Part shown: in pieces, positions 34,205 through 44,699 of the stretch
How positions within the stretch are numbered: position 1 is the stretch's first letter
How the letters are laid out: each line of letters starts with the position of its first letter
From: Tridacna crocea
Lineage: Eukaryota; Mollusca; Bivalvia; Cardiida; Cardiidae
NCBI GenBank assembly: GCA_943736015.1
Contig: OX031059.1
Coordinates: 59,345,159 to 59,409,158, forward strand
Length of the DNA stretch: 64,000 nt
Direction of reading: 5' to 3'
The notes under the pieces: model-generated
The model's input: the letters and a program-made list of their open reading frames with translations, nothing else
The model's database searches: none
Told to the model about the DNA's origin: nothing
Made by a program: the position numbers and the translations under genes

Positions 34205-37200
34205 CTGAACTTTTAACAAAACATTAGAAGGCATTGAATTTGTTAAGAACATGAATAAGCACAAGAATTTGTCTAAATATGAATGAAAACATTTTGGTAG
34301 AGGGAGATATTTCTCGTTACGAGCAATTTCTCCCTCTGCTATGATGTTTTCAAAATAATCTGCCGCAAGAGGAAAATGGTCACCTGATGGTTGTAATGAT
34401 TTGTTAATATATCTTCATGTATCAGCACAATCTGTTTGTATTTATAATTAAGGAAACAGCGAAAATGCTGGTTACCAATTTGAAAACTTTTGCACTCTTA
34501 ATAATTGTTAACCGTCACGCTAAAAAGGACAGTCTGGGAATTCCGAACATCAATCAGAGGAAAAGAGACCAAAGTTGAGTCCAGTTTAAGTTGATAGTTC
34601 AAAAGTGATTGTATAACAAGGTAAAATGAACACTTTTCATACAGAAAATATCATAAAAGCAAAAAAATGTCAACCCTGCACAATTCTTGCAGTCTGACCA
34701 GGGTTGATACTTTTCGCAGTTCCCAGAAGGTACCTTTCTGCGTGACGGGCATTATATGGCTTGCAACACGCGAAAAGGGGGATAGCGATATTTGCGTAAA
34801 TTGTCGTCTCGGATCAGCCTGCGCATCCGCGCAGGCTAATCCGAGACGGCACTTTAAGACTACATTAGATTTTGTACAACAGTAGACTTGCGGAAAACAG
34901 AAAATTACATAAAAACCGAAAGTGCCGTCTCCGATTAGCCTGCTCGGACTGCGCAGGCTGATCCAAGACGCCACTTTACGCAAATGTCCGAATGTCCCTT
35001 TTTGCTTGTTGCCGCCCATATTAAAAACTAACAGTTTCTTGCCTAACCATCTATTACTTACTTCAGTAAGTATCTTAACATTTTCTCTCTCCCGATCTCT
35101 CGCTTTTAAAGCTGATCTACGGTTTTGTTCACGACGAGCATTTTTCTTTTGTATTTCGTCTTCCCGTAGCTACAACACATAAACAATGGCTAGAGAAAAA
35201 TTAAAACACTATCATAATTAAATAAAAAGTTAACTTTTAGAACACCCGACGTAAGTACTTAGACTGGTATTTATCGAAAGATTAATTTTGTTGTAAGTCA
35301 GTAGTCTAAGGCCAGGCAGGCTGGATTCAATTTTTTTTTTTCAATCCGTCTGGTAGAGAAATTTCACGTGTGATAGGTGATAGTACAGCTATAAAGAAGT
35401 CAAATTAGGGTGTACGCCAGAAAACAAAGTGGTGCAGATTTTTTTCAGACGACATTTTGTTACCCCACCCACTAAAAATGCATTGAATTGAGCTTATGTG
35501 TATAAACCACAAAATTTCAATATCTTCCGGAGTATATTGATTGAAAATAGGTCTAATTAGCAGTGAAGCACATAAGCAATGGTAAAATTCAGTTACAGGA
35601 GAATGTAACATACATTGGATGTCCTGGTGTTACCCCCACCTACCAAATTTGCACACATTTTTTCATGAGCAACTTAATATCATTTAAGACTTTTGTGTTT
35701 CAACTTCTTGTGAAAGGGTTTGATGAGAACTAAATGCTTACTACTGTACTAAATTGCTGCATTGTATATTTGTTACGGTCTTGCTTATCTTTTACCCCAC
35801 CCACTTATGTATATACACGCGGCCATCTATGAGCTATTATATAATTGTAGCAGATTTTAGGAGACACGATTTTTGAAAATTAAGTTGGATTTTTTGTTTG
35901 ATAAGGTTCCTTATATCCACACTGGAATATTGTCTACTGTGATGCAATGCTAGTCATAACACATCGACATGTCCTTCATGTAACAAAATTGTAAAGCAAA
36001 AGAAATTCCATTCTGATTTAGAAAAATAAATATTTTCTGGTTTAGATTATAATATTTCACTTCGAACCATCTATATAACACATATTTGTTTAATATTAAT
36101 TGAGCATTTTGGAACAAAATTTCGGCACGTTATATGTCAGAGAAGGTCAGTGTTTTGCAACTATTTTGATTTCTTGAAAAAATTACATAGATCTAGTAAA
36201 TGATTCCTAGCCGTTTGTAAGAAAAATGTAATTGTATTTTCCGTTTTGTTCCCAGAAATTGTTTTTATGAAATCAAACGTCGCGGCTTCCTTTCATGAGC
36301 ATTTTTTATCATTGTTATATAAACAAGTTATGTTTTACAGCAATGACATAAAATGTTACAGCACAGACACATATAAGTATCAAAAAAGTTTTGTACTTAG
36401 TGCCTTTATTTGAGAAAAATCAAACGAAATAATAATTGAATAGTTACACATAAAATGAATAAAAGTCATTTGCACCAAAAATACTGTCTTGTTGACAAGT
36501 TAAGACTTTAAATGTTATTACAATTACATTTAAGTTGTTTGAATTACTCTTCTGTACCCACTACATTTATGCTATATGCATTAAAAATATCATTTTTATG
36601 TAGGAAATAAATCTGTTACATCATGACATTTCAACAAGAGGGACATTTGCCCTGGAGTGCTCACCTGAGACTATAGCTTTATATCCCTCATGTTTATGTG
36701 ATGAACTTTAAACTAACCTGTGAACCCAGGGGCTGGGCCAGTTTTGACCCCAAGGGAATAATATGAACAAATTTGGGAGAGGTCCACTAGGAATTGCTAC
36801 ATGCCAAATATCAAAGCTCTATGCCTTCTAGTTTTAGAGAAGAAGAATTTTATAATTTTCTGTCTTTGTTCCTATGTTTGAACTTGTGACCCCCAGGCCA
36901 GGGCCAGTTTTGACCCCAGAGGCATCAAACAAACTTGGTAGAGGTCCACTGGAAGATGCTACATACCAAATACCAAAGCTCTACGGCATCAAGTTTCAGA
37001 GAAGAAAATTTGTAAAGTTTTCCTTCTTTGTTCCTGTCTTCGAATATATGACCCCCGTGGCAGCGCCAATTTTGAACCCAAGGGTATCATATGAACAAAC
37101 TTGGTAGATGTCCACTAGGAGATGTTACATTCCAAATATCAAAGCGCTATGCCTTTTACTTTGTGAGAAGAAGAATATTGAAGTTTTCATTCTTTGTTCC

Positions 37201-40200
37201 TAGGTTGAACTTGTAACCTCCTGGGCGGGGCCAGTTTTGACCCCAGGGGCATCATGTGTACAAACTTGGTAGAGGTCTACTAGGAGATGCTACATACTAA
37301 ATGTCAAAGCTCTATGCCTTCAATTTTCAGAGGAGAAGATTTTTAAAGTTTTCCTTCATTGTTCCTATGCTCAAACTTGTGACCCCGGGGTGGGGCCAAT
37401 TTTGTCCCCAGGGGCATTATTTGAACAAACTTGGTAGAGTTCCACCTGGAGATGGCCACATACCAAATATCAAAGCTCTATGCATTCTACTTTCAGAGAT
37501 GAGGATTTTCAAAGATTTTGTATTTTTTTCCTTTTTGCGGCCATGGCAACCAGAATTTTGAGTGGAATTCTATTTTTGCGGCCATGGCAACCAGAATTAC
37601 GAGTGGAATTCTATTCTAAGAACAATTTTGGTGGAGCTTCACCCAAGGAACATATCTGCCAAGTTTCATCAAGATTTGCCCAGTTATTTAGGAGAAGATG
37701 TCTAAAGCAATTGTTGACGGACGACAGACGCTGGACGTCGGACATAGGACGATCACAGTAGCTCACCTTTAGCACTATGTGCTAAGGTGAGCTAAAAAAA
37801 AGAACCCAGAAAACCACCCACATCTACACCCACACACACACCCAATACCATACACTCATACACATACACACACACAACGCAGCTGTACTGTCAATGCAGC
37901 AAACAAAGAAACTGATGATTGATCATACGTCACGATTACGCTGAATGAACAGCACATTTGTTAATTTTAAGTCATCAAGAGGATTTTAGCTCCACTGGTC
38001 GAAGGCCAGCGGGCTTATTTCATGGCCCGCTGTCCGTCGTGTGTCAGTCCATACGTGCATTAACTTATATTTCAAACATCTCCTCTGACACTAGCCATCC
38101 AAACTTGATGAAACTTCACAGAAATGATCCTGCCATGGTTTTCTTCAGAGTTTCTTGACAGAATCTGATTCCTTCAAAAACTCTGTTTGCCATGGCAACA
38201 AAACTGAAAAATATTGAAATCTTTGAAAATCTTATCTGAAAGCATAATGCCTAGGGCTACCAAACTTGTCATATAGCTTTATGTCGTGAACCTCTAACAA
38301 GTTCCTTCAAATAATAGCCCTGGAGTCGAAATTGGCCCCGCCCCGAGGGTCACAAGTTTTATACGGGATTATATAGGGAAAACTTTAAAGTCCTTCTTTA
38401 GGGCCTTGGGCTACCAAATTTGGCATGTATCTTTATCAACTGGGCGTCTACCAAGAGTACCCAACTTATAGTCCTGGGGTCAAATTTGGCCCGGTTCCGG
38501 GATCACAAGTTTTACATGGGCTTATATTGGGACAGCCTTTAAAAATCTGCTTTTACATAGCCGCAAGGCCTAGGACTACCAAATTTTGTATGTAGCTTTA
38601 TCTAGTGGGCCTCTATCAGAAGGGCCCAAATTATAGCCTTGGGGTTAAGTTTGTCCCCACACCAGGGGTCACAAGTTGTACCTTGGCTTTTGTGTTGAAA
38701 ATTTTATAAATGATATTTTTACTAACCATAATTAAGCCTAGGGCAACCAAATTTAGCCCTGTTTCATGGGTCTCATGTTTTACATGGCTTTTAGGAAACT
38801 TTGAAAATCTTCTTGTTTATAACACAACATTCTAGACCTGTATTATTTGGTACGGGGGTTTATCTTGTGGACCTTTACCAGGATTCAAGTAATTATAGTT
38901 TTATGGTCAATAATGGCTTTGCCCAGGGGTCAAGGATTCATAGCTTTCTCGTAGGATTTTATAGAAAAAAAATGTATGCCTTCAAGTTTAAAACTAATTG
39001 CCCAGAGTAGTAATATGTGGCTTGTAGTGTTTTCATTTATTTGCCAGTGGCACGATACAGGGTCGTCATGGCCCCCTTGTTTTAAGTTATATCCCCTATT
39101 GCATCAGTGAACCGGAGAAACAGATGGATGAAAAAAAAGGGCCCTTTTTTGTTTTCACTTATTAGCCAGTGGAGCGATCATGGCCATAATGACCCTCTTG
39201 TTTCAAGTCATATCCCCTATTGCATCAGTGAAATAGATTAACAGAATAGGAGAGTAAGAATAATAAAGGAAATAAAGCAGCTTAAGTAATGAAAATAGCC
39301 AAATCTTAGTGTTGGCATACTTATGGTAACAGTTGTGAATATATAATGAAATAACGAAATCAAAGGTTAGTGTGCAACAACAACTTATACTGTTGCACTC
39401 ATTAATAGATCATTTTTGAGGTGCTAAATGCTAAAACTCCATAACTGTTCTTAATTCTGGTCCTCTATGTCTGTCCTAGTAGTTCTAGCCAAAACTGTGA
39501 AAAAAATCTAGCCAGAAATATTAACACATTCAATATGAAGACTGTAAATCAGAGAGTGTTTTCAATTCATTCTGCGAGGAACATTTATTAGGTGTTTTAC
39601 GGTATGTGAAATCAGTCAGATTTTATTTAATATAAGTCTTACATACATGTAAATGTGGATTTTTATGAGCATCTTAAATTCAAAAGATTTGTCAAAAAGA
39701 TTGCATTGTTTCATTGGTTTCTTTTTTCATTATTGTGAACATAGGAAAAGTTTAATTTTTGTTATAGGCAAATTTGGGGTAGGCGCGTTTATTAGCATAT
39801 AAAAAAAATCTGCACCACTTTCAGGTCTGGCATCCATGCTTAAAGTGACTCTAATAGGCTATCCTAACTCACTGTACCATTTGAATTTTTCTACCAGATG
39901 GATTGAAAAAAAATTAGAAATAGAGCCTTTTTTTGATCTGAGCCTTAGCCTACAGTGTCGCTGTTCTTTCCCCCTAATTGTATAAATGGTTAGATTTATT
40001 TTGGCGTAAACAATTTTCAGTCTGAAGGAAAAGCAGGATTTTCGTTCGTTCTCTGCAATCTCTGATAACACAAAAGCAACTGAAGTGCTTTATAGAATAT
40101 AAAAGAAAGGATGAGTCCAGTAGTGAATAGAAGAAGCATCATTTCGTTGATGCAAGTTATATACTATGTACCTTGTACTGTATGGGTTCGTGGGGTTCGA

Positions 40201-41299
40201 GAAACAATTCTTCTTCGCCTCTTGTCACTCTATCAAGTTGTAACTTGAATTTCAATTCTTGTTTTACGATAGGGTGTATGGATTTCTCTCTAACTGATTC
40301 CTCTACAGCCTTCGTTATTCCAGATCCATAATCTACATCTCTGGTATTATTTGGTAGTTCCTCCTCGCGGCTTTCCCAGCTTTTGGTATTGGTTAGAGCC
40401 ATTTTCTTCTCACTTTCATTCTTCTGCGACGTATTCTTATCAACTTGCTCTGCGTCTATCTTCTCTGTACGTTCTTGACTGAGGTTTTGCAGACTGCTAT
40501 CAGCAAAACATTCGACATCATCTAAAACTGAAATCAAATCGCCGTCTTCAATATCAAACAATGTCCGTGTGCTTACAAGACTGTCATCCTCTGAAGCTGT
40601 GTTGTTGTCAAACACTTTCTGTGTCCTATAGCTAGATTTATCTATTGATATGTCCTCCATTTCAAGGACGTTGTTGACAACATTGGATTCGGACAGATCG
40701 TCTGTATCATTATATTGAGGAGCATAGAAGTCGTACTTGTTGATCGGCGGCTTTTCTTTAAAATGAGCTCCATTTTCAGTCTCTCGGTCGAAGGATATTT
40801 CTTCAACTTCGGTAATTTTATCCGATGACTTCCCTTCGTTATCCGACGACTTCCGTTCGTACATACTCACATGACCGTTTTTCTGTGTTGAAGTTCTGTC
40901 AACAGCTGATGTTCCGATAATCCATGTATCATTTAAGAACGAAGGGAAATTACCGACACAGCAAGCCTTTTCCTCGTCGCCCGCATAATTTCTACATGAT
41001 TGTGAACTGTGGTAGCCAGACTTGACTTCTACTTGAAATGATGTCTGTAAGTTGATCTTGGAATATGTATCCTTGCGATTTTTACCTACTGGTCTGTATT
41101 TTTTTACACACGGTTTATTTCGCGATAAGTGCCTCTTGCATGTGACAGATCTTTTCTGGATTGTCCCATTTTTCAGTTTTTCAGAGGAAGATCTCAGCAT
41201 GGATCCACTGGATGCATACTTATCAAAGTCTATTAGATGATCGTAACTGGTCGGTAGGAGAAACGATGACATAAATAAAGCTATGGCTTTGGTGAACAT
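34031..41299 (-). CDS. ATF3/JDP/Fos-group bZIP transcription factor, three-exon model
   Basis: The model has exon 1 at 41299-40172, exon 2 at 35169-35062 and exon 3 at 34204-34031, 469 codons before the stop. All introns are GT/AG and phase 0. Joined, exons 2 and 3 give a bZIP domain. The N-x7-R core is NRRSALKAR, and the first zipper Leu follows exactly nine residues later. Heptad d-positions are Leu, Lys, Leu, Leu, Leu, His. The end of the zipper, EKAGLVKRIKEHLTHC, matches the ATF3 pattern EKxxLxxxLxxHxxxC. Exon 1 ends with HPIVKQELKF, close to the VKEELRF motif of vertebrate ATF3. Such factors act in the nucleus as dimers on AP-1/CRE sites in stress and immune responses; that role is inferred. 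Oddities are Ser and Ala at two normally conserved DNA-contact positions, and a hydrophobic first 20 residues. The link between exon 1 and exon 2 is the weakest part of the model. Confidence 0.65.
34295..34355. repeat. Solo hairpin, alternative core
   Basis: GAGGGAGATATTTCTCGTTA is mirrored by CGAGCAATTTCTCCCTC, with outer GAAAACATTT and ATGTTTTC. It lies in intron 2 of the bZIP gene. Confidence 0.7.
34650..34757. repeat. Palindrome family E, copy
   Basis: AAAATGTCAACCCTGC is mirrored by CAGGGTTGATACTTTTCGCA, followed by CCAGAAGGTACCTTTCTGCG. A sister copy is at 63290-63405. Confidence 0.65.
34758..35013. mobile_element. MITE family D, copy 2
   Basis: This 256-bp element has arms of about 110 bp: GGCTTGCAACACGCGAAAAG, TGTCGTCTCGGATCAGCCTG, and the reverse. 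It sits about 50 bp from exon 2 of the bZIP gene, within the intron near its donor site. Confidence 0.85.
35062..35169 (-). CDS. bZIP gene exon 2: DNA-binding basic region
   Basis: This is a 108-nt, 36-codon exon between GTTGTAG and GTAAGTAATAG. It reads LREDEIQKKNARREQ followed by NRRSALKARDRERENVKIL and TE. The order EDE-basic-RRE-x-N matches ATF3 and BATF; BATF has RREKN where this has RREQN. The invariant Asn and Arg of N-x7-R are present. The family normally has Ala-Ala and Cys or Ser at the other contacts (N-x-x-A-A-x-x-C/S-R); here they read Ser-Ala and Ala. From memory, the equivalent exon in vertebrate fos is also 108 nt. Confidence 0.85.
36631..37796 (+). mobile_element. Helitron/pearl-like element with tandem core, copy 1
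   Basis: The 5' end AACAAGAGGGACATTTGCCC is followed by GCTCACCTGAG. Several ~140-bp units follow (CAAAGCTCTATGCCTTC, GGGGCCAGTTTTGACCCCAG), then GACGGACGAC-type sequence. The terminal hairpin is AGCTCACCTT-TAGCAC-TAT-GTGCTAAGGTGAGCT, ending CTAA. A subterminal hairpin followed by CTRR is typical of Helitron 3' ends. Confidence 0.6.
37801..37880. repeat. CA-rich simple repeat
   Basis: This is an imperfect ACACAC/CCCACA tract between two Helitron-like elements. Confidence 0.8.
37984..39207 (-). mobile_element. Helitron/pearl-like element with tandem core, copy 2
   Basis: The minus-strand 3' end is CTGGCCTTCGACCAGTGGAGCTAA. The core units are of about 165 bp with GGCCTAGG(G/A)CTACCAAAT and ACAAGTTTTACATGGGCTT. 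The 5' end appears twice in tandem (39048-39085 and 39170-39207), each followed by ATATCCCCTATTGCATCAGTG. Confidence 0.6.
39210..40150. other. Intronic non-coding stretch
   Basis: Apart from the right inverted end described above, nothing is recognised. Confidence 0.4.
40172..41299 (-). CDS. bZIP gene exon 1: acidic N-terminal region
   Basis: These 376 codons run from ATG at 41299, with an in-frame TAG stop about 25 codons upstream, to a donor AAG/GTACAT at 40171. If unspliced, the frame would run only five codons further. The first 18 residues (MFTKAIALFMSSFLLPTS) look like a signal peptide, so a separate secreted protein is an alternative. The body is rich in Ser, Asp, Glu and Lys, with acidic runs such as LFDIEDGDLISVLDDVECF, as in activation domains. 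A sumoylation-type VKQE lies about 30 residues before the exon end and resembles the ATF3 VKEELRF segment. This is the longest non-repeat open frame in the window. The downstream intron of about 5 kb is filled with transposons. Confidence 0.65.
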
Positions 41300-41536
41300 A
41301 ATGATGAACAATGTAGACTTCGGACAGCTATCTGTGGTATCAATGTCAATCTCCCCGAATTATTCTAAGCTCTGAAGAACAGATTCTTCTAGACAGAGAG
41401 TCAATACTCTTATCGGAATCAAATCTATATTCATAATGATATATAGAAAAAGGACTTAACATGTATTAACATTCGGGATGCTGAAGGAAATCTGCAGGAT
41501 TTCATTGTTGCTATAGGTATAGAAAGGCATGCAAAG

Positions 41537-41655
41537 AATATTTTCTACCCTATCATTGAAGAACTGCACCATTTGAGGCACAATGAAATTGTCATCTGTA
41601 CATGTTTTCAATTTGGACAAGGATAAAAATCTGTCGTCTGGGAAAGTTTGAACGT
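41537..41655. mobile_element. TTAA MITE, right half
   Basis: TTTTCTACCCTATCATTGAA through TTTTCAATTTGGACAAGG to GTCGTCTGGGAAAGTTTGAA. It lies about 240 bp upstream of the bZIP ATG. Confidence 0.65.
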
Positions 41656-41689
41656 CTCATCCAAAAGACTTCTAGTAATTATAGACGGC

Positions 41690-41775
41690 CAGCCGTGGGA
41701 TGCGAACCCATACCCACATGTAGCCCGAGATTTGATGTTCACTGTACCACTTGACAGAATTCCAGATAAGAGGGA
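41690..41775 (-). repeat. tRNA-type SINE fragment
   Basis: On the minus strand, AAGTGGTACAGTGAACATCA (A-box-like) precedes TATGGGTTCGCATCCCA (B-box). Confidence 0.4.
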
Positions 41776-41810
41776 GTGATGCTTTTATAAATCCTTTATT
41801 TCTCTTCCAA

Positions 41811-41881
41811 ACCCTATGTTGTGGGTACTCATTGGAATCGTCTCAAAGAGACAATTCTAATGAGTACCCACAACATAGGGT
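41811..41881. repeat. Palindrome family CTATGTTGTGGGT, copy 2
   Basis: This is a nearly perfect 71-bp hairpin, ACCCTATGTTGTGGGTACTC mirrored to GAGTACCCACAACATAGGGT. It is preceded by GAGGGAGTGATG, as at 62748. Confidence 0.85.
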
Positions 41882-41902
41882 AGAGAGGAGAATTATATAA
41901 AG

Positions 41903-42060
41903 TTTATTTCATCAGCTTGTGGTTAATATGGAGAAATATTTGCCGAAAAAGGGAAAGGTATGCGAAAATAACGAGTTCCGTTAGGCGCGAGTTATTTTCG
42001 CACACTTTTCCCTTTTGAGGCAAATTTTTCCCCATATTAACCATAAGCTGATGAAATAAA
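41903..42060. repeat. 158-bp palindrome with TTTATTTCATCAGCTT ends
   Basis: The arms of about 70 bp include GGTTAATATGGAGAAATATT, AAAAAGGGAAAGGTATGCGA and AAAATAACGAG. The centre is TTCCGTTAGGCG. The frames on the minus strand running through here are artefacts. Confidence 0.85.
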
Positions 42061-42447
42061 TTGTATTTTATATTTTCTCTGATTATTTTTGTCAACAAAT
42101 GTCACTTTTAACTTTTTTAACCGTAGAACAAAAAAATAGTTCCAGATTTTCGGCAGGAAGAAAATATTCACCGTGACGGGGAAATAACCCTCCAGCTTAA
42201 AATACGACATTTCTTTACCCATAACATTTCTAAAAATATACACATGAAATATCAATATAATTTTCAATTTCAAAATCAAAATCACTCCCTCCAGCTGGAG
42301 CTCTGACTTGAACAAAGCGGTGTGATCCATACGCAGACTACAGAATGTTTTGACGCGTCTGCAGAAGAAAATATACCTCCAAACAGATATTGGAAAAAAA
42401 AAACCATTTTTGCTCAGTTTTTGGAAATTATCCATTCCCATCTTTAT

Positions 42448-42634
42448 ATCTTTACCAAACGACACAAGTTTTGTCCAGATTGAACGCATTGGCAGACGTG
42501 AAAAATAAATGTGACTAACATGATGTAATTTGTCTGTAAAAGGGTAAATAACACAGTAGGAAAAGGAGGTATTGTTTTCCAAGGACCCTTTTAAAGAAGT
42601 CGTGAAAACTCGGGATTGTGTTGCCAAAAGTCTA
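42448..42634. mobile_element. TTAA MITE copy, hairpin shortened
   Basis: The left arm TCTTTACCAAACGACACAAG is present. The right hairpin half is missing after AGTAGGAAAAGGAGG; the right arm is GAAGTCGTGAAAACTCGGG. Confidence 0.7.
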
Positions 42635-42756
42635 AGGCACACCCTAGCTGTTACAGCCCGGATATGCACGATTTTTTAGTGGATTATTCTGAATAACAAA
42701 ATGATTAGTGACTATACGCCCTTCCTTTTAACACCCGTTGAGAAATACTCACAAAC

Positions 42757-42812
42757 AACTTCACAGTATATAAACGAACTGTACCCAAACCGGATATTGC
42801 GAGTAAATTCCA
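42757..42812. repeat. Dispersed repeat, inverted relative at 47760-47815
   Basis: ACAGTATATAAACGAACTGT then ACCCAAACCGGATATTGCGA and GTAAATT is found inverted, nearly unchanged, at 47768-47815. It belongs to an unrecognised element. Confidence 0.7.
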
Positions 42813-43404
42813 TGAATCGATTGGTGAAAACAGATGGGTGCCTTTGAATCATTGAGATCGACAGGTTGTTGTGACTTTCACGCAACTTGTAAACATTTGC
42901 ATCATTGAATGAAATAATGTATCTTTCAAATAAATACATCATTTACCATCTTTGGCCGTGTAATTGCTGATAAAGTGCAATACTCGTCTTCACTTCTTTT
43001 GCTCACTGCTATACATGCTGTTTTCACAGGCAATTTATGTATAATTCCGTCTTTTATCCGATACCCATTTGTAAAGTTTTGTTTCTAAATGTATGCTCTT
43101 CACAAAACAGCCAATATATTCCGACAAAATTTGTTAAAATTACCTAAACATGTAGGGAAATTCTGCATGGCGAACGGTTTGATACTGTACCCTTCTTGCA
43201 AATATCAAGTAAATGATCTGTACATTACTTGCGAGTTGGTTGAACGAATTCTTGCGAGTACCATATGGGGATTTCCATTCCTTTTCACCTACACAAGAGC
43301 GAAGCATCTATTACGCACGTTACTAGAGTTCTCAATACAAACTTTGTTTCGCAATTTATTCCTTACATTGTCATTTCAATGCAGTTGTACTGAAGAATCT
43401 GAAA

Positions 43405-43470
43405 TTTTTGTGGCAAAAGGTGGAACTCCTCCTTACAAGCAATGTCACCCTTTGCCACAACACTTTGTAT
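43405..43470. repeat. Solo hairpin, alternative core, decayed
   Basis: TTTTTGTGGCAAAAGGTGGA and CACCCTTTGCCACAACAC remain of the family seen intact at 62263. Confidence 0.55.
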
Positions 43471-43519
43471 GCTGTATAAAATCTAATATACATATCACAA
43501 GTAAAAAATATTAGCTGTG

Positions 43520-44690
43520 ATTACATGTGAATCATTTCTAAGTATACGTTCAAAATTACACGACTTTATCTCATTGGCAAAAAAGTAACATGAGCTTCGC
43601 ACAGCAGTGCATATACGCCCAAAGGGGCTTGTCAGTGAAATGGGTTAAAATCTAGAACCCTACAGAGATCCAAATTTGAAAAGTCACATGCAAAACCACA
43701 CATCATAGGGATTCATTGTAGTAAGTTTCAAATCATTCCGATGGAAACTGTGGGTGCATACAAAAAATGCTGACGGTGACCGACCGTGGCCATAACATAA
43801 TACGACCTTTCCATCGTATAAAAAAAAATCAAAGAGCTGTCAGCACTGTAATCGGTCGACACTAAATAATCTCTAACCTAGCCATTCGACCCCTCGTCTA
43901 CCCACCATGTGTACAATCTTATCCTCGTGCCACCACATATGAAATACGCTATTTTATATTATAAAAGTGGAACAATGATTTTGTTCTTTTGTCATTATCA
44001 GTACCATTTCTGAACACCATTCGTTGTATGTTTTGTTGAAGGATAACGTGTCACAAGGACTATATGTCACATTTTATTTGCGTCTTTAGTTCACGCAGAG
44101 TGTACTGCACAGCTCTTTTATTACAGCAGGGTATGGGTGGAGCTGTATTTTATTTCCATAAGTTAGTGTTTAAATCGGTGATCAAGGCGGACCAGAATAA
44201 AAGACAATATCAAAAATGAAACACGGGGAGATATGTAACAGCTGCGACAGGTCATTGAACATCTATTCTTGTGGCTGTAAACAGTCACTGAAGATCGGGT
44301 TTTTGAGAGAAAAGCATATATAATAGTATGAAAAGACTCGGTTTTATTCTGCTTCCTTTTCATGAGTTACAGGTGGCCCTTCAGATTTTGGAACAAAAAT
44401 TTTATAAAAATAAAATCTTTATACTCCCAAAGCCGTATAATTTTCTTTCATAAAACCCAAATAGTCGAAAACCATCCGACAAGAGAAATAAGAGATTTAC
44501 TACAGCCCAGGTCGACACCGACGGGACACACTGTCTATTTTTACAATTTGCTCATTTACATACTGGGAATACACAGCCGAAGCTTGAAACATAGCGTTCG
44601 AAGAAGACATTATGGAAAACAAATACATGTTTCTTATAGAATTTAAGCGTCATTAGTCACATGCCAGTCACTTATTTATAATCAACATTC
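43520..44690. other. Non-coding stretch
   Basis: No repeat family or exon is recognised. Confidence 0.4.
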
Positions 44691-44699
44691 CCACAATGC

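Larger units (their letters stand above)
35310..39960. mobile_element. Possible 4.6-kb TIR transposon in bZIP intron 1
   Basis: Imperfect inverted ends of about 150 bp are seen: CAATCCGTCTGGTAGAGAAA and AAGTGGTGCAGATTTTTTT on the left, their complements CCACTTTCAGGTCTGGC and TTTCTACCAGATGGATTG on the right. The motif TACCCCACCCAC recurs three times near the left end. No transposase is recognised. Two Helitron-like elements lie inside. Exact ends and target duplication were not found. Confidence 0.5.

Noticed and set aside
42037-42669. 210-codon minus-strand ORF
   Set aside because: It runs through a long palindrome and a TTAA MITE copy, and has no domain or codon bias of a gene.
43089-43514. 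141-codon plus-strand ORF
   Set aside because: Its end overlaps a decayed hairpin repeat and the peptide has no family features.
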